From: a bacterium
GTDB taxonomy: Bacteria; Bacteroidota; Ignavibacteria; Kapaibacteriales; UBA7675
DNA length: 59,051 bases
Reading direction: 5' to 3'
Assembly (NCBI GenBank): GCA_030430495.1
Contig: JAUIKM010000037.1
Location: forward strand, 1 to 59,051
Shown: in pieces, positions 8,526 through 16,713 of the stretch
Numbering within the stretch: the stretch's first letter is position 1
Layout of the letters: each line of letters begins with the position of its first letter
Notes under the pieces: generated by a model
Databases searched by the model: none
What the model saw: only the letters and a program-made list of their open reading frames with translations
What the model was told of the DNA's origin: nothing
Translations under genes and position numbers: made by a program

Positions 8526-9079
8526 AACGGACGCTGGAGTATTATCTGGCCTTGAAGTACGAGGTGAGGCTCAGGCCGATCCCGGAAGAGGAGGGCGGTG
8601 GTTGCTGCGCCACGATTCCCGAGTTGGGCGACCTGACCTTTGTGGCGGAAGGCGAGAGCGAGCAGGAAGCGATCGACAACCTCGAGTCGCTGCGGCGTGA
8701 AGTATTTACGGAGCTGTACAGGCAGGGAAAAGACATTCCGCTGCCAAAGACTGAGGAGGATTTCAGCGGCAAGTTTGTCGTGCGAATCCCGAAGTTTCTG
8801 CACCGCGAGTTGTATCTGCGCGCCAAAGAGGAATCCGTCAGTTTAAATCAACTGGTTGTCGCGCTGCTGACGCGCGCGTTTTACAGCCTTGTCACCGGTC
8901 GCGCCGGTACGGAAGATGTTCAACGGTCGGCGGCAGACGAACCAGCCGCTGGTTCGTCTGCCGAGTCGACGGCGTCGCGGGATCGGGGCTGCGCATCGGA
9001 TCTGCTAGCGGCGCTCGATGTCGACTTACGGCCTCTGCGGCGCAACGGCGCATTCGAAGGCGTTGGTCACAGCGGCTGA
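8522..9079 (+). CDS. hicB: HicB-like antitoxin with an unusual C-terminal tail
   Basis: The 185-residue protein has the HicB partial RNase-H-like fold at residues about 10-75 (VRLRPIPEEEGGGCCATIPE, EGESEQEAIDNLESL). A ribbon-helix-helix DNA-binding domain follows at about 82-122 (GKFVVRIPKFLHRELYLRA, SLNQLVVALL). It should neutralise HicA and repress the operon through the palindrome at 8163-8186. The last 60 or so residues do not look like HicB. Their DNA contains a perfect 15-bp inverted repeat (8931-8963), so the original protein probably ended near residue 125-135 and the tail was added later. Confidence 0.85.
   Translation: MKRTLEYYLALKYEVRLRPIPEEEGGGCCATIPELGDLTFVAEGESEQEAIDNLESLRREVFTELYRQGKDIPLPKTEEDFSGKFVVRIPKFLHRELYLRAKEESVSLNQLVVALLTRAFYSLVTGRAGTEDVQRSAADEPAAGSSAESTASRDRGCASDLLAALDVDLRPLRRNGAFEGVGHSG
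8931..8963. repeat. perfect 15-bp inverted repeat inside the hicB 3' end
   Basis: CGGCAGACGAACCAG and its exact reverse complement are separated by CCG. The hairpin lies inside the reading frame of the HicB tail and has no T-tract. It could be a palindromic element inserted into the gene end, or an mRNA 3' structure. Confidence 0.8.
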
Positions 9080-9240
9080 ATGACTCGGGCCTGTGACCGG
9101 CGGCTGGAAATCCCTGGCTGGAAGATCCGGTGCTTCGCGCCTCCGCGCGGCTCGATGCCATGAGACAGTGCACGGTACTGTCGTCCGGCAGACACATAGA
9201 CCTGAGACCGGACTCGCGCGCCTTCAGCCGGCAACTGTGT

Positions 9241-9296
9241 GACAAACAAAAGAAAAAAGCAAGCCGGCGACCGAAGAGAGAAGGCGAAGCGCTCAG
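9241..9296 (+). repeat. dispersed repeat, copy 2
   Basis: It has the same element order as copy 1: ACAAACAAAAGAAAAAAGC, the core AAGCCGG, a 17-base spacer, then GGCGAAGCGCTC. The 12-bp minisatellite starts immediately after it. Confidence 0.65.
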
Positions 9297-9300
9297 GAGT

Positions 9301-9420
9301 TCAGTCGGACGTTCAGTCGGAAGTTCAGTCGGACGATCAGTCGGAAGTTCAGTCGGAAGTTCAGTCGGAAGTTCAGTCGGAAGTTCAGTCGGAAGTTCAG
9401 TCGGACGATCAGTCGGAAGT
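9301..9420. repeat. 12-bp minisatellite, ten units
   Basis: There are ten consecutive 12-base units, TCAGTCGGAAGT or the variants ending CGT and CGA. The order of variants (CGT, AGT, CGA, five AGT, CGA, AGT) suggests local unit duplication. The length is a multiple of three, so unit gain or loss would not shift a frame. There is no spacer diversity, so it is not a CRISPR array. Confidence 0.9.
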
Positions 9421-9782
9421 TCAAAAGCGGCGTGAAAAGTTGGCGCGGCGCGAGTGCGGGAGTGAACGTTTTTGGGCAAATGTGCGCGAATGCAGTGGCG
9501 GAGTGATCGGCCGAGGGGCAAGAAAGTAGATCGAACAGGAAAAAAGCGTCGTTTTTAACCTGAAAAAGGGGATTGGGGCATGCAGCGGGAAAGTTATCGC
9601 ACATGCAGTAGTAATGCAGTAGTAGCCTGGGGAGCCGGCGGGGCTAGATTGCATGCAGATGATCGAAGGGGAGCCGAGCTGGGGGGTGAGGCAAACCGGA
9701 GATCGATCCAAAATCACGATTTTTGCGCAGTGCTGCGGCAGGCGGATACATAACGTATCGGCCTGCTGTGTTTTTGGGCCCT

Positions 9783-9813
9783 TTTGACGTGTTGGGGCGT
9801 TTTCGTATTTTTG
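9783..9813 (+). promoter_or_regulatory. nth promoter, Bacteroidota type
   Basis: TTTG at 9783-9786, a 19-base spacer and TATTTTTG at 9806-9813 match the TTTG-N19/20-TAnnTTTG consensus exactly. They lie about 40 bp before the nth start codon. Confidence 0.75.
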
Positions 9814-9851
9814 TGCGTTCCGTGGACCGGTGCTGTAAGGACAACCACTGC

Positions 9852-10505
9852 ATGACCAAGGCCGAGAAAGTCGAATTTGTCATTCAAACGCTGGAGTCGT
9901 TGTATCCGGAGCCGCCGATTCCGCTGAATCACGCCGATCCGTATACGCTCCTGGTGGCCGTCCTGCTCTCCGCACAGTGCACCGACGAACGCGTCAACAA
10001 GGTGACGCCCGCGCTCTTTGACCTGGCCGCGACGCCGCAGACGATGGCGCAGCAGGACGTCGACGACATCCGCGCGATTATCAGACCCTGTGGGCTCTCG
10101 CCGCGCAAATCGCAGGCGATCAGTCAACTGTCGAAGATTTTGACCGAAGAATACGAGGGGCGGGTGCCGGCCAGTTTTGAAGCGCTGGAAGCGCTGCCGG
10201 GCGTCGGGCACAAAACAGCTTCGGTCGTGATGGCGCAGGCCTTCGGCGTGCCGGCCTTTCCGGTGGACACGCATATACATCGCCTGGCATTCCGCTGGGC
10301 GCTCTCAACCGGAAAAAATGTTGAACGCACGGAGCAGGACCTGAAGCGCCTGTTCCCGCGTGAAAAGTGGAATGCGCTGCATCTGCAGATCATCTATTTT
10401 GGCCGGGAATACTGCCCGGCGCGCGGACACAATCCGCATGAATGCCCGATCTGCTCCCGCATTGGCCGCAAGTCTTTGTTTAACGACAAGGCGAAGGCGG
10501 CGTAA
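9852..10505 (+). CDS. nth: endonuclease III (DNA glycosylase/AP lyase)
   Basis: The 217-residue protein is a bifunctional base-excision repair enzyme that removes oxidised pyrimidines. The helix-hairpin-helix LPGVGHKTA (115-123) carries the catalytic Lys K121, and VDTHIHR carries the catalytic Asp D139. LSAQCTD at 39-45 is the usual N-terminal signature. The ATG at 9852 fits the family N-terminus and the promoter. A longer in-frame reading from 9723 would start upstream of the promoter. The C-terminal cluster region reads CPARGHNPHECPIC without a fourth Cys, unlike the classic C-x6-C-x2-C-x5-C pattern, so a [4Fe-4S] cluster may be absent or altered. Confidence 0.93.
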   Translation: MTKAEKVEFVIQTLESLYPEPPIPLNHADPYTLLVAVLLSAQCTDERVNKVTPALFDLAATPQTMAQQDVDDIRAIIRPCGLSPRKSQAISQLSKILTEEYEGRVPASFEALEALPGVGHKTASVVMAQAFGVPAFPVDTHIHRLAFRWALSTGKNVERTEQDLKRLFPREKWNALHLQIIYFGREYCPARGHNPHECPICSRIGRKSLFNDKAKAA

Positions 10506-10562
10506 GCCGGAGCAACGCGGACGCGCAAGCTTGTAGTCATTATTACATGGTGGAAAGGCCTT

Positions 10563-11249
10563 ATGGCAAATTCGTTTTCGGTTATCGGAACGTCGATCGG
10601 CAAAAAAGTTAGCATGGCAATGACCGGCCTGTTTTTGTGCACCTTTCTTGTCGTGCACCTGGTGGGCAACGTTTCGCTGCTGAGCGACGACGGCGGCCTG
10701 GCCTTCAACGCCTACACGGACTTTATGCGCAGCAACGTGCTGATCCGCATCATGGAAATCGGCCTGGTGGTTGGTTTTCTGGGGCACATCGTCTTCGGCT
10801 ACATGGTGTCGATCCAGAACAAAGGCGCGCGCCCCAAATCCTACTCCAATCTGGCGTCGCAGGCGAACAACGGCTGGTTTGCACGCACGATGAAGTGGAC
10901 GGGCACGCTGATCCTGATTTTCCTGGTCATCCACCTGAAGTCTTTCTGGTTTGAGTTCGGCTTCGGCGACCCGCAGGTGGCGCAGTATGGCGACGCGGCG
11001 TACAAGGATATGTACCTGATCGTCAAGGAGGCGTTCTCCAACTGGTGGTACGTGCTGTTTTACGTGGTGACGATGGTCTTTCTGGCTTTCCACCTGAATC
11101 ACGGCGTGCAGTCGGGTTTCCGTTCGCTGGGTCTGAGCGACACGAAGTACCGCAGGATTCTGCAGTCGCTGGGCAGCGTCTTTGCTTTTGTGATGGGCAT
11201 CGGTTTTGCACTTATTCCGATTCTGATGTACGTCAAACACGCGTCCTGA
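10563..11249 (+). CDS. sdhC: succinate dehydrogenase cytochrome b subunit
   Basis: The 228-residue integral membrane protein has about five transmembrane helices. Conserved haem-ligand histidines lie within helices (LVVHLVGN, FLGHIVFG, LVIHLKSF, LAFHLNHG), as in the di-haem b558-type SdhC/FrdC family. It anchors the flavoprotein and iron-sulfur subunits and passes electrons between succinate and quinone. sdhA and sdhB normally follow in the same operon. Here a terminator-like hairpin comes 26 bp after the stop codon and no sdhA or sdhB is present in the window. The gene starts 57 bp after nth. Confidence 0.92.
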   Translation: MANSFSVIGTSIGKKVSMAMTGLFLCTFLVVHLVGNVSLLSDDGGLAFNAYTDFMRSNVLIRIMEIGLVVGFLGHIVFGYMVSIQNKGARPKSYSNLASQANNGWFARTMKWTGTLILIFLVIHLKSFWFEFGFGDPQVAQYGDAAYKDMYLIVKEAFSNWWYVLFYVVTMVFLAFHLNHGVQSGFRSLGLSDTKYRRILQSLGSVFAFVMGIGFALIPILMYVKHAS

Positions 11250-11274
11250 CGCGGGACGTTGGACTGAAGAACTG

Positions 11275-11314
11275 ACGGCTGTGGACTTTCGGGTTCACGG
11301 CCGTTGTTGTTTTG
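11275..11314 (+). terminator. terminator after sdhC
   Basis: A nine-base-pair stem (ACGGCTGTG with CACGGCCGT, one wobble, 12-base loop) is followed by TGTTGTTTT. It ends the sdhC transcript. Confidence 0.75.
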
Positions 11315-12146
11315 AGGCTATTTGCGGCGCTTTTTGTTCTGCCGCACGCATGCCGCGGGATAAACGCAGGGCTTTTGCCGCCGGTGATCCGACTTCGACG
11401 CGGACGCCGCAATTCCGACGCGTTGCCGCCGGCATGTGACGCTGAGATTGACCACCACGTGGACAAAACGGCTACAAATTGTTGCCTAGGCAACAATTTT
11501 CGCACAGATATTCATGTGTTGTTGGGCGCTGTTTTTACGTTCGATGCGGTGAGCTCGAATCCAATTCAGCGCCTCGGCACTTAGCTGCCCGGCAATAAAA
11601 GTGCGGTCGTCGGAACGCTCCGGGGGTGGAGCGTCCAACCGGCGGGCGGCGGCGCCGATGCTGCCTGAAACCGAAAGGGGGGCCCGGCGCCACATGCCGT
11701 CTGTTTTGAGTTTGGCTGCCGGTCGATTGCTTTTGTCGTCAGAAACCAAGGCCTTCGCGCGGCGACGCGGCAGGGCTTAGACGGGTCCCCCCATCGGCGA
11801 GTTACATCGGGCCTCCTGCGGGAATACAGTGAAACGAAGTGGACATGCCGGCACGCAGTCAGCTACGCGACTCCGGTCCGGAATCATGTCCGCTTGGCAG
11901 GCTGCAGGAATGAGAAGCGGGCGGCGTGGGAACCCACACCGCATTTTTTTACCGTAGAAGGAGAGCTGCACAAAATATGCCCGGCTCGGGCATGCGGCGG
12001 CGGAACACGGGATGTACGGCGGCGTTACGGTCGCAAGTTTGTCTTGTGCCCGCCTGTAACGCGGATCGCGGCTATGTGTCGGTTGCGCCGCAGCGATGAT
12101 TGTGCGGCGGCCGTCGTGAACTTTGGGAACTTGCCGCCGAAAGGTC
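11315..12146. other. gene-free region between sdhC and tRNA-Pro
   Basis: More than 800 bases hold no recognisable gene. They contain a perfect 24-bp palindrome (11476-11499), a seven-base-pair hairpin around 11618-11637 (ACGCTCC with GGAGCGT), and an 18-bp string (11754-11771) identical to 46-63. The short frames on either strand look random. Confidence 0.55.
11476..11499. promoter_or_regulatory. perfect 24-bp palindrome, possible operator
   Basis: AAATTGTTGCCT followed by its exact reverse complement AGGCAACAATTT. The size, symmetry and AT-flanked GCCTAGGC centre are typical of operators for dimeric winged-helix regulators such as the MarR family. No regulator gene is adjacent and no promoter is obvious, so the role is unknown. 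Confidence 0.5.
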
Positions 12147-12178
12147 TTTGGCGCAAGCGCAGGAATGTCTTATATTTG
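12147..12178 (+). promoter_or_regulatory. tRNA-Pro promoter, Bacteroidota type
   Basis: TTTG at 12147-12150, a 20-base spacer and TATATTTG at 12171-12178 match the -33/-7 consensus exactly. They lie 12 bases before the mature tRNA 5' end. Confidence 0.85.
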
Positions 12179-12189
12179 CGTTCTTTTTT

Positions 12190-12263
12190 CGGCGCGTAGC
12201 GCAGCCCGGTAGCGCACCACTTTGGGGTAGTGGGGGTCGTCGGTTCAAATCCGGCCGCGCCGA
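12190..12263 (+). tRNA. tRNA-Pro (anticodon GGG)
   Basis: The 74-base cloverleaf has acceptor stem CGGCGCG/CGCGCCG, anticodon stem CCACT/AGTGG with loop TTGGGGT (anticodon GGG, reading CCC and CCU), and T loop TTCAAAT on stem GTCGG/CCGGC. The discriminator base is A. The 3' CCA is not encoded. Confidence 0.95.
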
Positions 12264-12274
12264 CAACAGAGCGG

Positions 12275-12308
12275 AAACCGCGAGCAGTAATGTTCGCGGT
12301 TTTTGTTT
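12275..12308 (+). terminator. terminator after tRNA-Pro
   Basis: The nine-base-pair stem AAACCGCGA/TCGCGGTTT with a ten-base loop is followed by TTGTTTT. Confidence 0.85.
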
Positions 12309-12319
12309 TAAACAAAAAA

Positions 12320-12348
12320 AAAGAGGAAACGTCTGCCGTTTCCTCTTT
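12320..12348. terminator. second, probably bidirectional, terminator hairpin
   Basis: A perfect 12-bp stem (AAAGAGGAAACG/CGTTTCCTCTTT, loop TCTGC) is preceded by a run of A. It therefore has a T-tract when read on the minus strand and a short TTT on the plus strand. Confidence 0.7.
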
Positions 12349-13084
12349 GCAAGTAGAAAGTGGTGACGAAGCTGCTCATAGGTGGCACGCAACTTACAAG
12401 ATCAACTGCACTGCTCTACTTTCTGGAATTTTCTGTTCGCCGGGGCCCGTCTATGCGGTCCAACGCCGCCGCGCATCACGTGTTTTACCGTCCCCGACAG
12501 GGATGCGATGTCCGAGATCTTTCTGGATTTGTGCTACATTCACAGCAATCGCCGCAGCGTAAAATGAAAGAGCAGGCTGTGCCGGGCGTTTGCGTTCGAC
12601 TCAATTTGACATTGAAACATCGGCGCAGCAATAATTCCAGAGTGAACTCAATCCCGCACCCGATGAGTTGTACCGAAATGGGAGTGAGCCGCAGGGCATT
12701 TGCGGAGGATTGCAGCGCCCGTTTCATCAAAACGGGCTCGCTTTTCCAATCCGCTTTTGTTTGTCCCGCAGCGCGAAGTCGGCGCGTCCGGAACCGGCGG
12801 CAAACCTCGTCGTGCGGAGTCCATCGGCCGGTCGCACTCCAGGAGCTATAGCGCCGAAAACGCGGTATTCCACCCCCGGGTATTTGAACAAGTCCCGAAC
12901 CCCGGCGTCCGCCTACAAGTTCCCGGCCGAGAGCAAAACAGTTCAAAATTGACATGCGACGTGATTTCCGAGCGCGCCCGGCGACGGTGTGCCAGTGGCG
13001 GCGGCGCGCCTCCGCGTGCACTGGTTTGAAGATGAGCGTTCGGGATTTGCGCGATTGGTTTGGTACAGACCGTTAACTCACCTT
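12349..13084. other. gene-free region upstream of the 69-bp repeats
   Basis: I recognise no gene. A seven-base-pair hairpin at 12718-12736 (CCCGTTT/AAACGGG) with a short T-rich tail may be a terminator. Several overlapping open frames of 60-180 codons exist on both strands, but none shows family features. Confidence 0.5.
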
Positions 13085-13485
13085 GTGCCGGAGCGGAATT
13101 TAACTGCGGCAGGTCTCTCGGCCGGTTGGGTTTGCAGTTCATTCAGTCGCGTTCGGCTCGAACGTCAGTTGTCTACATGTAAACTTCTGTTCAGTCAGAT
13201 TTGCAGCCAGACCAATTGCGTTGTGCACGACCGGAATTTGATTGCAGCAGAACTCCCGATTGCCCGAGTCTCAAGGCCACTCATTTGCGCCGAGTTTGAG
13301 CGTCATTTGCCGGTCAAAACTCTCCCGCCTGGCCGGGTTTGTCGTCCGTTGAGTTGCATGGTGTTTGAGCGTCATTTGCCGGTCAAAGCTCTCCCGTCTG
13401 GCCGGGTTTGTCGTCCGTTGAGTTTGAGCGTCATTTGCCGGTCAAAGCTCTCCCGCTTGTTCGGGTTTTTAGCCCGTTCACCCAC
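13085..13485. repeat. 69-bp tandem repeat, five to six units
   Basis: Units start near 13087, 13156, 13225, 13294 and 13363, with a sixth at about 13421 that follows an 11-bp deletion. The last three are nearly identical (core GTTTGAGCGTCATTTGCCGG) and the earlier ones are diverged. The plus-strand frame that crosses them gives 23-residue units (VPERNL.., RLERQL.., VHDRNL.., EFERHL.., VFERHL..), with mostly third-base changes in the R and L codons. The frame breaks at the sixth unit. It could be a decayed repeat protein gene or a non-coding minisatellite. Confidence 0.8.
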
Positions 13486-13834
13486 GTTCTGCGCGTCGTT
13501 CAGTTTTTTACGCCGGGATAATTTGTGGTTTCGACGTAGACTGGAGCATGGCACGGAGCGCCGCATGCAACGCGTCGTGCCATGCCGGACTGACGTTTGC
13601 CCTGAAAAAATCTGCACTGGTTGCAGGGAGGGAGGAGTGCGTCTGGACGTGGTGGAGACTCGCGGCGGCGGCGGGGCGGGCGATGGGGCAGGCGGGCCCC
13701 TTGATCTCCCAAAGGTGCGTCCAAAATTTTCAGCCCTTGTCTTGCCGATCGCCGCTGCGCGCCCTGCCCGTTCCCACTCCCATTTTTTCGTATCTTTGCC
13801 GATTACTTTTGCTTGAATCTTTTTCTCCAGCCGC

Positions 13835-15823
13835 ATGCAATTCAACTCCGCCGAGCTTGGTTTTTTGCGCATTGCCGTTGCAAGCCCCGCAGTGACGGTG
13901 GGCGACGTCACCGGTAATCTCGTGACTATTCACGCCGCCATTGAGGACGCGCAGGTCGAAGGAGCACGACTGCTCGTGCTGCCCGAACTCTGCCTGACGG
14001 GTTACTCCTGCGCGGATACCTTCTACCACGAAACACTGCTGGAAGCGGCGTGGAATGCGCTCGTGGAATTGTGCGACGCCTCCGAGGAGCGCAACCTGGC
14101 TGTGGTGGTCGGCTTGCCGGTTGCCGTGGACGGGCGGCTGTTCAACTGCGCCGCAATGGTCTGCGGCGGCGAAATCGTGGGCATCGTGCCGAAAACCTAC
14201 CTGCCGAACACAAACGAGTTTTACGAGGCGCGCTGGTTCCGGCCGGCGTCAGACGCGCAGTCCGACATTATAGATGTGGGCGGTTACGAAGTGCCCTTCG
14301 GCAATGACCTGCTGTTCCGGCTGAAAGCGCCGGCGGGGCCCGACTGTCTGATCGGCATCGAGATTTGTGAAGACCTGTGGACGGTGCAGCCGCCGAGCGG
14401 TGCAATGGCCGTCGCCGGGGCGAGTGTGATTCTGAACCCGTCCAACAGCCCCGAAATTCTGGGCAAGGCGGCGTATCGCCGCAGTCTGGTGCAGGCGCAG
14501 TCGGCGCGCTGCCTGGCGGCCTACGCCTATGCCGGCGCCGGGCCGGGCGAATCGACGACGGACGTGGTCAGCTCCGGCCATTCGATGATAGCCGAATACG
14601 GCAACATCCTGACCGAGACGCGCCGCTTCCGCTTCGACACACAGATTGCCGTCGCCGATCTGGATATCGGCCGGCTCTACGCCGAACGACTGCGCAGCAG
14701 TTCCTTCGGCGGAGCGCAGACGCAGCGCACCTTTCGCGAGCTCGCGCTGGAGTTTGCGCCGTCGAACGAAACGATGAGCGCGGACGATCTGCGCCGCCGC
14801 GTGGACGCACATCCCTTTGTGCCTCGGCCGGAAGAGCGCGGCGAAGTCTGCGGTGAAATATTTGCCATCCAGACGACGGCGCTGACCAAACGCATGCGCC
14901 ACATCGGCTCGGCATCCCTGGTGATCGGCGTTTCCGGCGGGCTTGATTCGACGCTGGCGCTGCTCGTTGCGGCGCGCGCCTTTGACCGCATGCGCCGCGG
15001 ACGCCGCCACATTCTGGCGGTGACGATGCCGGGCTTCGGAACGACGGAGCGCACCAAATCAAATGCCGTGGAGCTGGCGCGCGAACTCGGGGTTGAACTG
15101 CGCGAGATCGACATCCGCGACGCCGTGCGCCAACACTTCCGCGACATCGGCCACGATGAAAACCGGCACGACATTACATTTGAAAATGCACAGGCGCGCG
15201 AGCGCACGCAGATTCTGATGGACCTGGCCAACATGGAAGGCGGCATCGTGCTCGGCACGGGAGATCTTTCCGAACTGGCGCTGGGCTGGTCCACCTACAA
15301 CGCCGATCACATGTCCATGTACAACGTCAACTGCGGCGTGCCCAAAACGCTGGTGCGCACGGTGGTGGAGTGGTGCGCGGACGAAGTATTTGAAGGCCGC
15401 GTAAGTGAAATCCTGCACGACATCTGCGATACGCCGGTCTCGCCCGAGTTGCTGCCGGCGGACGCGCACGGCAATCCGCAGTCGACGGAGGGAACGATCG
15501 GGCCCTACGAACTGCACGACTTCTTCCTCTATCACTTTCATCGGCACCACGTGCGGCCGCGCAAGCTGTGCGCCCTGGCGCTGAAAGCTTTCGGCGAGCA
15601 ATATTCCTACAACGATATTCTCGACACGATGGAAGTATTCCATCGGCGATTCTTCAGTCAGCAGTTTAAACGCTCGGCGCTGCCGGACGGACCCAAGGTC
15701 GGCACCATTGCACTTTCGCCGCGCGGCGACTGGCGCATGCCGAGCGACGCCGTGGCGGCGATCTGGCTGGAGGAAATCACGCAGGTGCGCCGCGAGCTGC
15801 AGGAGGCGAACAGCCGATGGTAG
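13835..15823 (+). CDS. nadE: glutamine-dependent NAD+ synthetase
   Basis: The 662-residue two-domain enzyme completes NAD biosynthesis, amidating deamido-NAD with ATP and glutamine. The N-terminal nitrilase-type glutaminase has the catalytic triad E51 (LPELCLTGY), K120 (VPKTYLPN) and C178 (IEICEDLW). The C-terminal synthetase has the ATP pyrophosphatase P-loop SGGLDS at 367-372 and the GTGDLSE segment. The length is normal for the fused type. A -7 box TATCTTTG at 13791-13798 lies about 40 bp upstream, without a clear -33 box. The next gene overlaps by seven bases. Confidence 0.96.
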   Translation: MQFNSAELGFLRIAVASPAVTVGDVTGNLVTIHAAIEDAQVEGARLLVLPELCLTGYSCADTFYHETLLEAAWNALVELCDASEERNLAVVVGLPVAVDGRLFNCAAMVCGGEIVGIVPKTYLPNTNEFYEARWFRPASDAQSDIIDVGGYEVPFGNDLLFRLKAPAGPDCLIGIEICEDLWTVQPPSGAMAVAGASVILNPSNSPEILGKAAYRRSLVQAQSARCLAAYAYAGAGPGESTTDVVSSGHSMIAEYGNILTETRRFRFDTQIAVADLDIGRLYAERLRSSSFGGAQTQRTFRELALEFAPSNETMSADDLRRRVDAHPFVPRPEERGEVCGEIFAIQTTALTKRMRHIGSASLVIGVSGGLDSTLALLVAARAFDRMRRGRRHILAVTMPGFGTTERTKSNAVELARELGVELREIDIRDAVRQHFRDIGHDENRHDITFENAQARERTQILMDLANMEGGIVLGTGDLSELALGWSTYNADHMSMYNVNCGVPKTLVRTVVEWCADEVFEGRVSEILHDICDTPVSPELLPADAHGNPQSTEGTIGPYELHDFFLYHFHRHHVRPRKLCALALKAFGEQYSYNDILDTMEVFHRRFFSQQFKRSALPDGPKVGTIALSPRGDWRMPSDAVAAIWLEEITQVRRELQEANSRW

Positions 15824-16638
15824 ATCCGCTGGCGACACTTAAACGCGCCGAGCAGTTTGTGCGCGGCATGAATGAACGCTTCGGCGGAACGGTGTTTATC
15901 TCGGAAACCGTGGCCGACATCAAACCGACGATTATCGATGAGCAGGCCGCCGCCGCGCCGCCGGCCGTCAAACAAGCACATGAGCAAAAGGACACAGGCA
16001 CCGTGGCGCGAACAGAACAGAACAAAGCAGCGGACAATCAGCAGGAAAACACCGTCGACAAAACCTGGCCGGAATCGCCGGACCTGGCGACGCTCGATCA
16101 GCGCATCAACCAGTGCCTGCGCTGCCGCCTGGGCGAGACGCGCAACAAATTTGTGTTCGGCGTCGGCAATCCCGCAGCCGATCTGATGGTGATAGGCGAA
16201 GCGCCGGGCGCGGACGAGGATGCCCAGGGCGAACCGTTCGTCGGCCGCGCCGGACAGCTGTTAAACAAAATCCTGCAGGCCGTGGAATTCCAGCGCGAAG
16301 ATGTGTACATCGCGAACATCATCAAATGCCGCCCGCCGGGCAACCGCCGGCCGCAGAGCGACGAGGTGGACGCCTGCGAGGGATACCTGTTCCGCCAGAT
16401 AGAACTGATCAAACCGGCCGTCATCCTGGCGCTGGGTTTAACATCCGTCAATACACTGCTGAAGGCCAATCACAAGATGGGCGACGTGCGCGGTAAACAA
16501 ATACCGTTCCGCGGCGTGACGCTCGTGGCCACCTACCACCCGGCTGCGCTGCTGCGCAATCCTCAATGGAAGCGCAACACATGGGACGACATCAAATTGG
16601 TGCGTCGCCTGGTCGATGAAGCGCGGGGCAAACAATAG
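15817..16638 (+). CDS. family 4 uracil-DNA glycosylase
   Basis: The 273-residue protein has the family 4 UDG signature [20 protein letters not shown], the motif [11 protein letters not shown], and paired Cys residues (QCLRCRLG and a later Cys) expected to bind a [4Fe-4S] cluster. It removes uracil from DNA in base-excision repair. The first 80 residues are a hydrophilic extension of low complexity. It overlaps nadE by seven bases (ATGGTAG), so the two are translationally coupled. Confidence 0.93.
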   Translation: MVDPLATLKRAEQFVRGMNERFGGTVFISETVADIKPTIIDEQAAAAPPAVKQAHEQKDTGTVARTEQNKAADNQQENTVDKTWPESPDLATLDQRINQCLRCRLGETRNKFVFGVGNPAADLMVIGEAPGADEDAQGEPFVGRAGQLLNKILQAVEFQREDVYIANIIKCRPPGNRRPQSDEVDACEGYLFRQIELIKPAVILALGLTSVNTLLKANHKMGDVRGKQIPFRGVTLVATYHPAALLRNPQWKRNTWDDIKLVRRLVDEARGKQ

Positions 16639-16713
16639 CGGCTGTTTGGGCAGTTTAAAACGGGAAAAAGACATTTTATACAGATTAAACACGCAGCATC
16701 AGTAGGAGTAAAC

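Larger units (their letters stand above)
9080..9782. other. repeat-rich gene-free region
   Basis: No recognisable gene lies between hicB and the nth promoter. The region holds a dispersed repeat copy (about 9241-9296), a 12-bp tandem repeat (9301-9420) and unassigned sequence up to the promoter. Frames through the minisatellite give four-residue repeats (SEVQ, SSVG or PTEL, depending on frame and strand), which is what any 12-bp repeat would give. Confidence 0.6.

Noticed and set aside
9301-9420. CRISPR array
   Set aside because: The units are only 12 bases, contiguous and without unique spacers, and no cas gene is present in the window.
9239-9529. Open frame translating the 12-bp repeat as a SEVQ-repeat protein
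   Set aside because: Any 12-bp repeat without stops gives such a frame in several readings on both strands. There is no ribosome binding site, and the frame begins inside a dispersed repeat.
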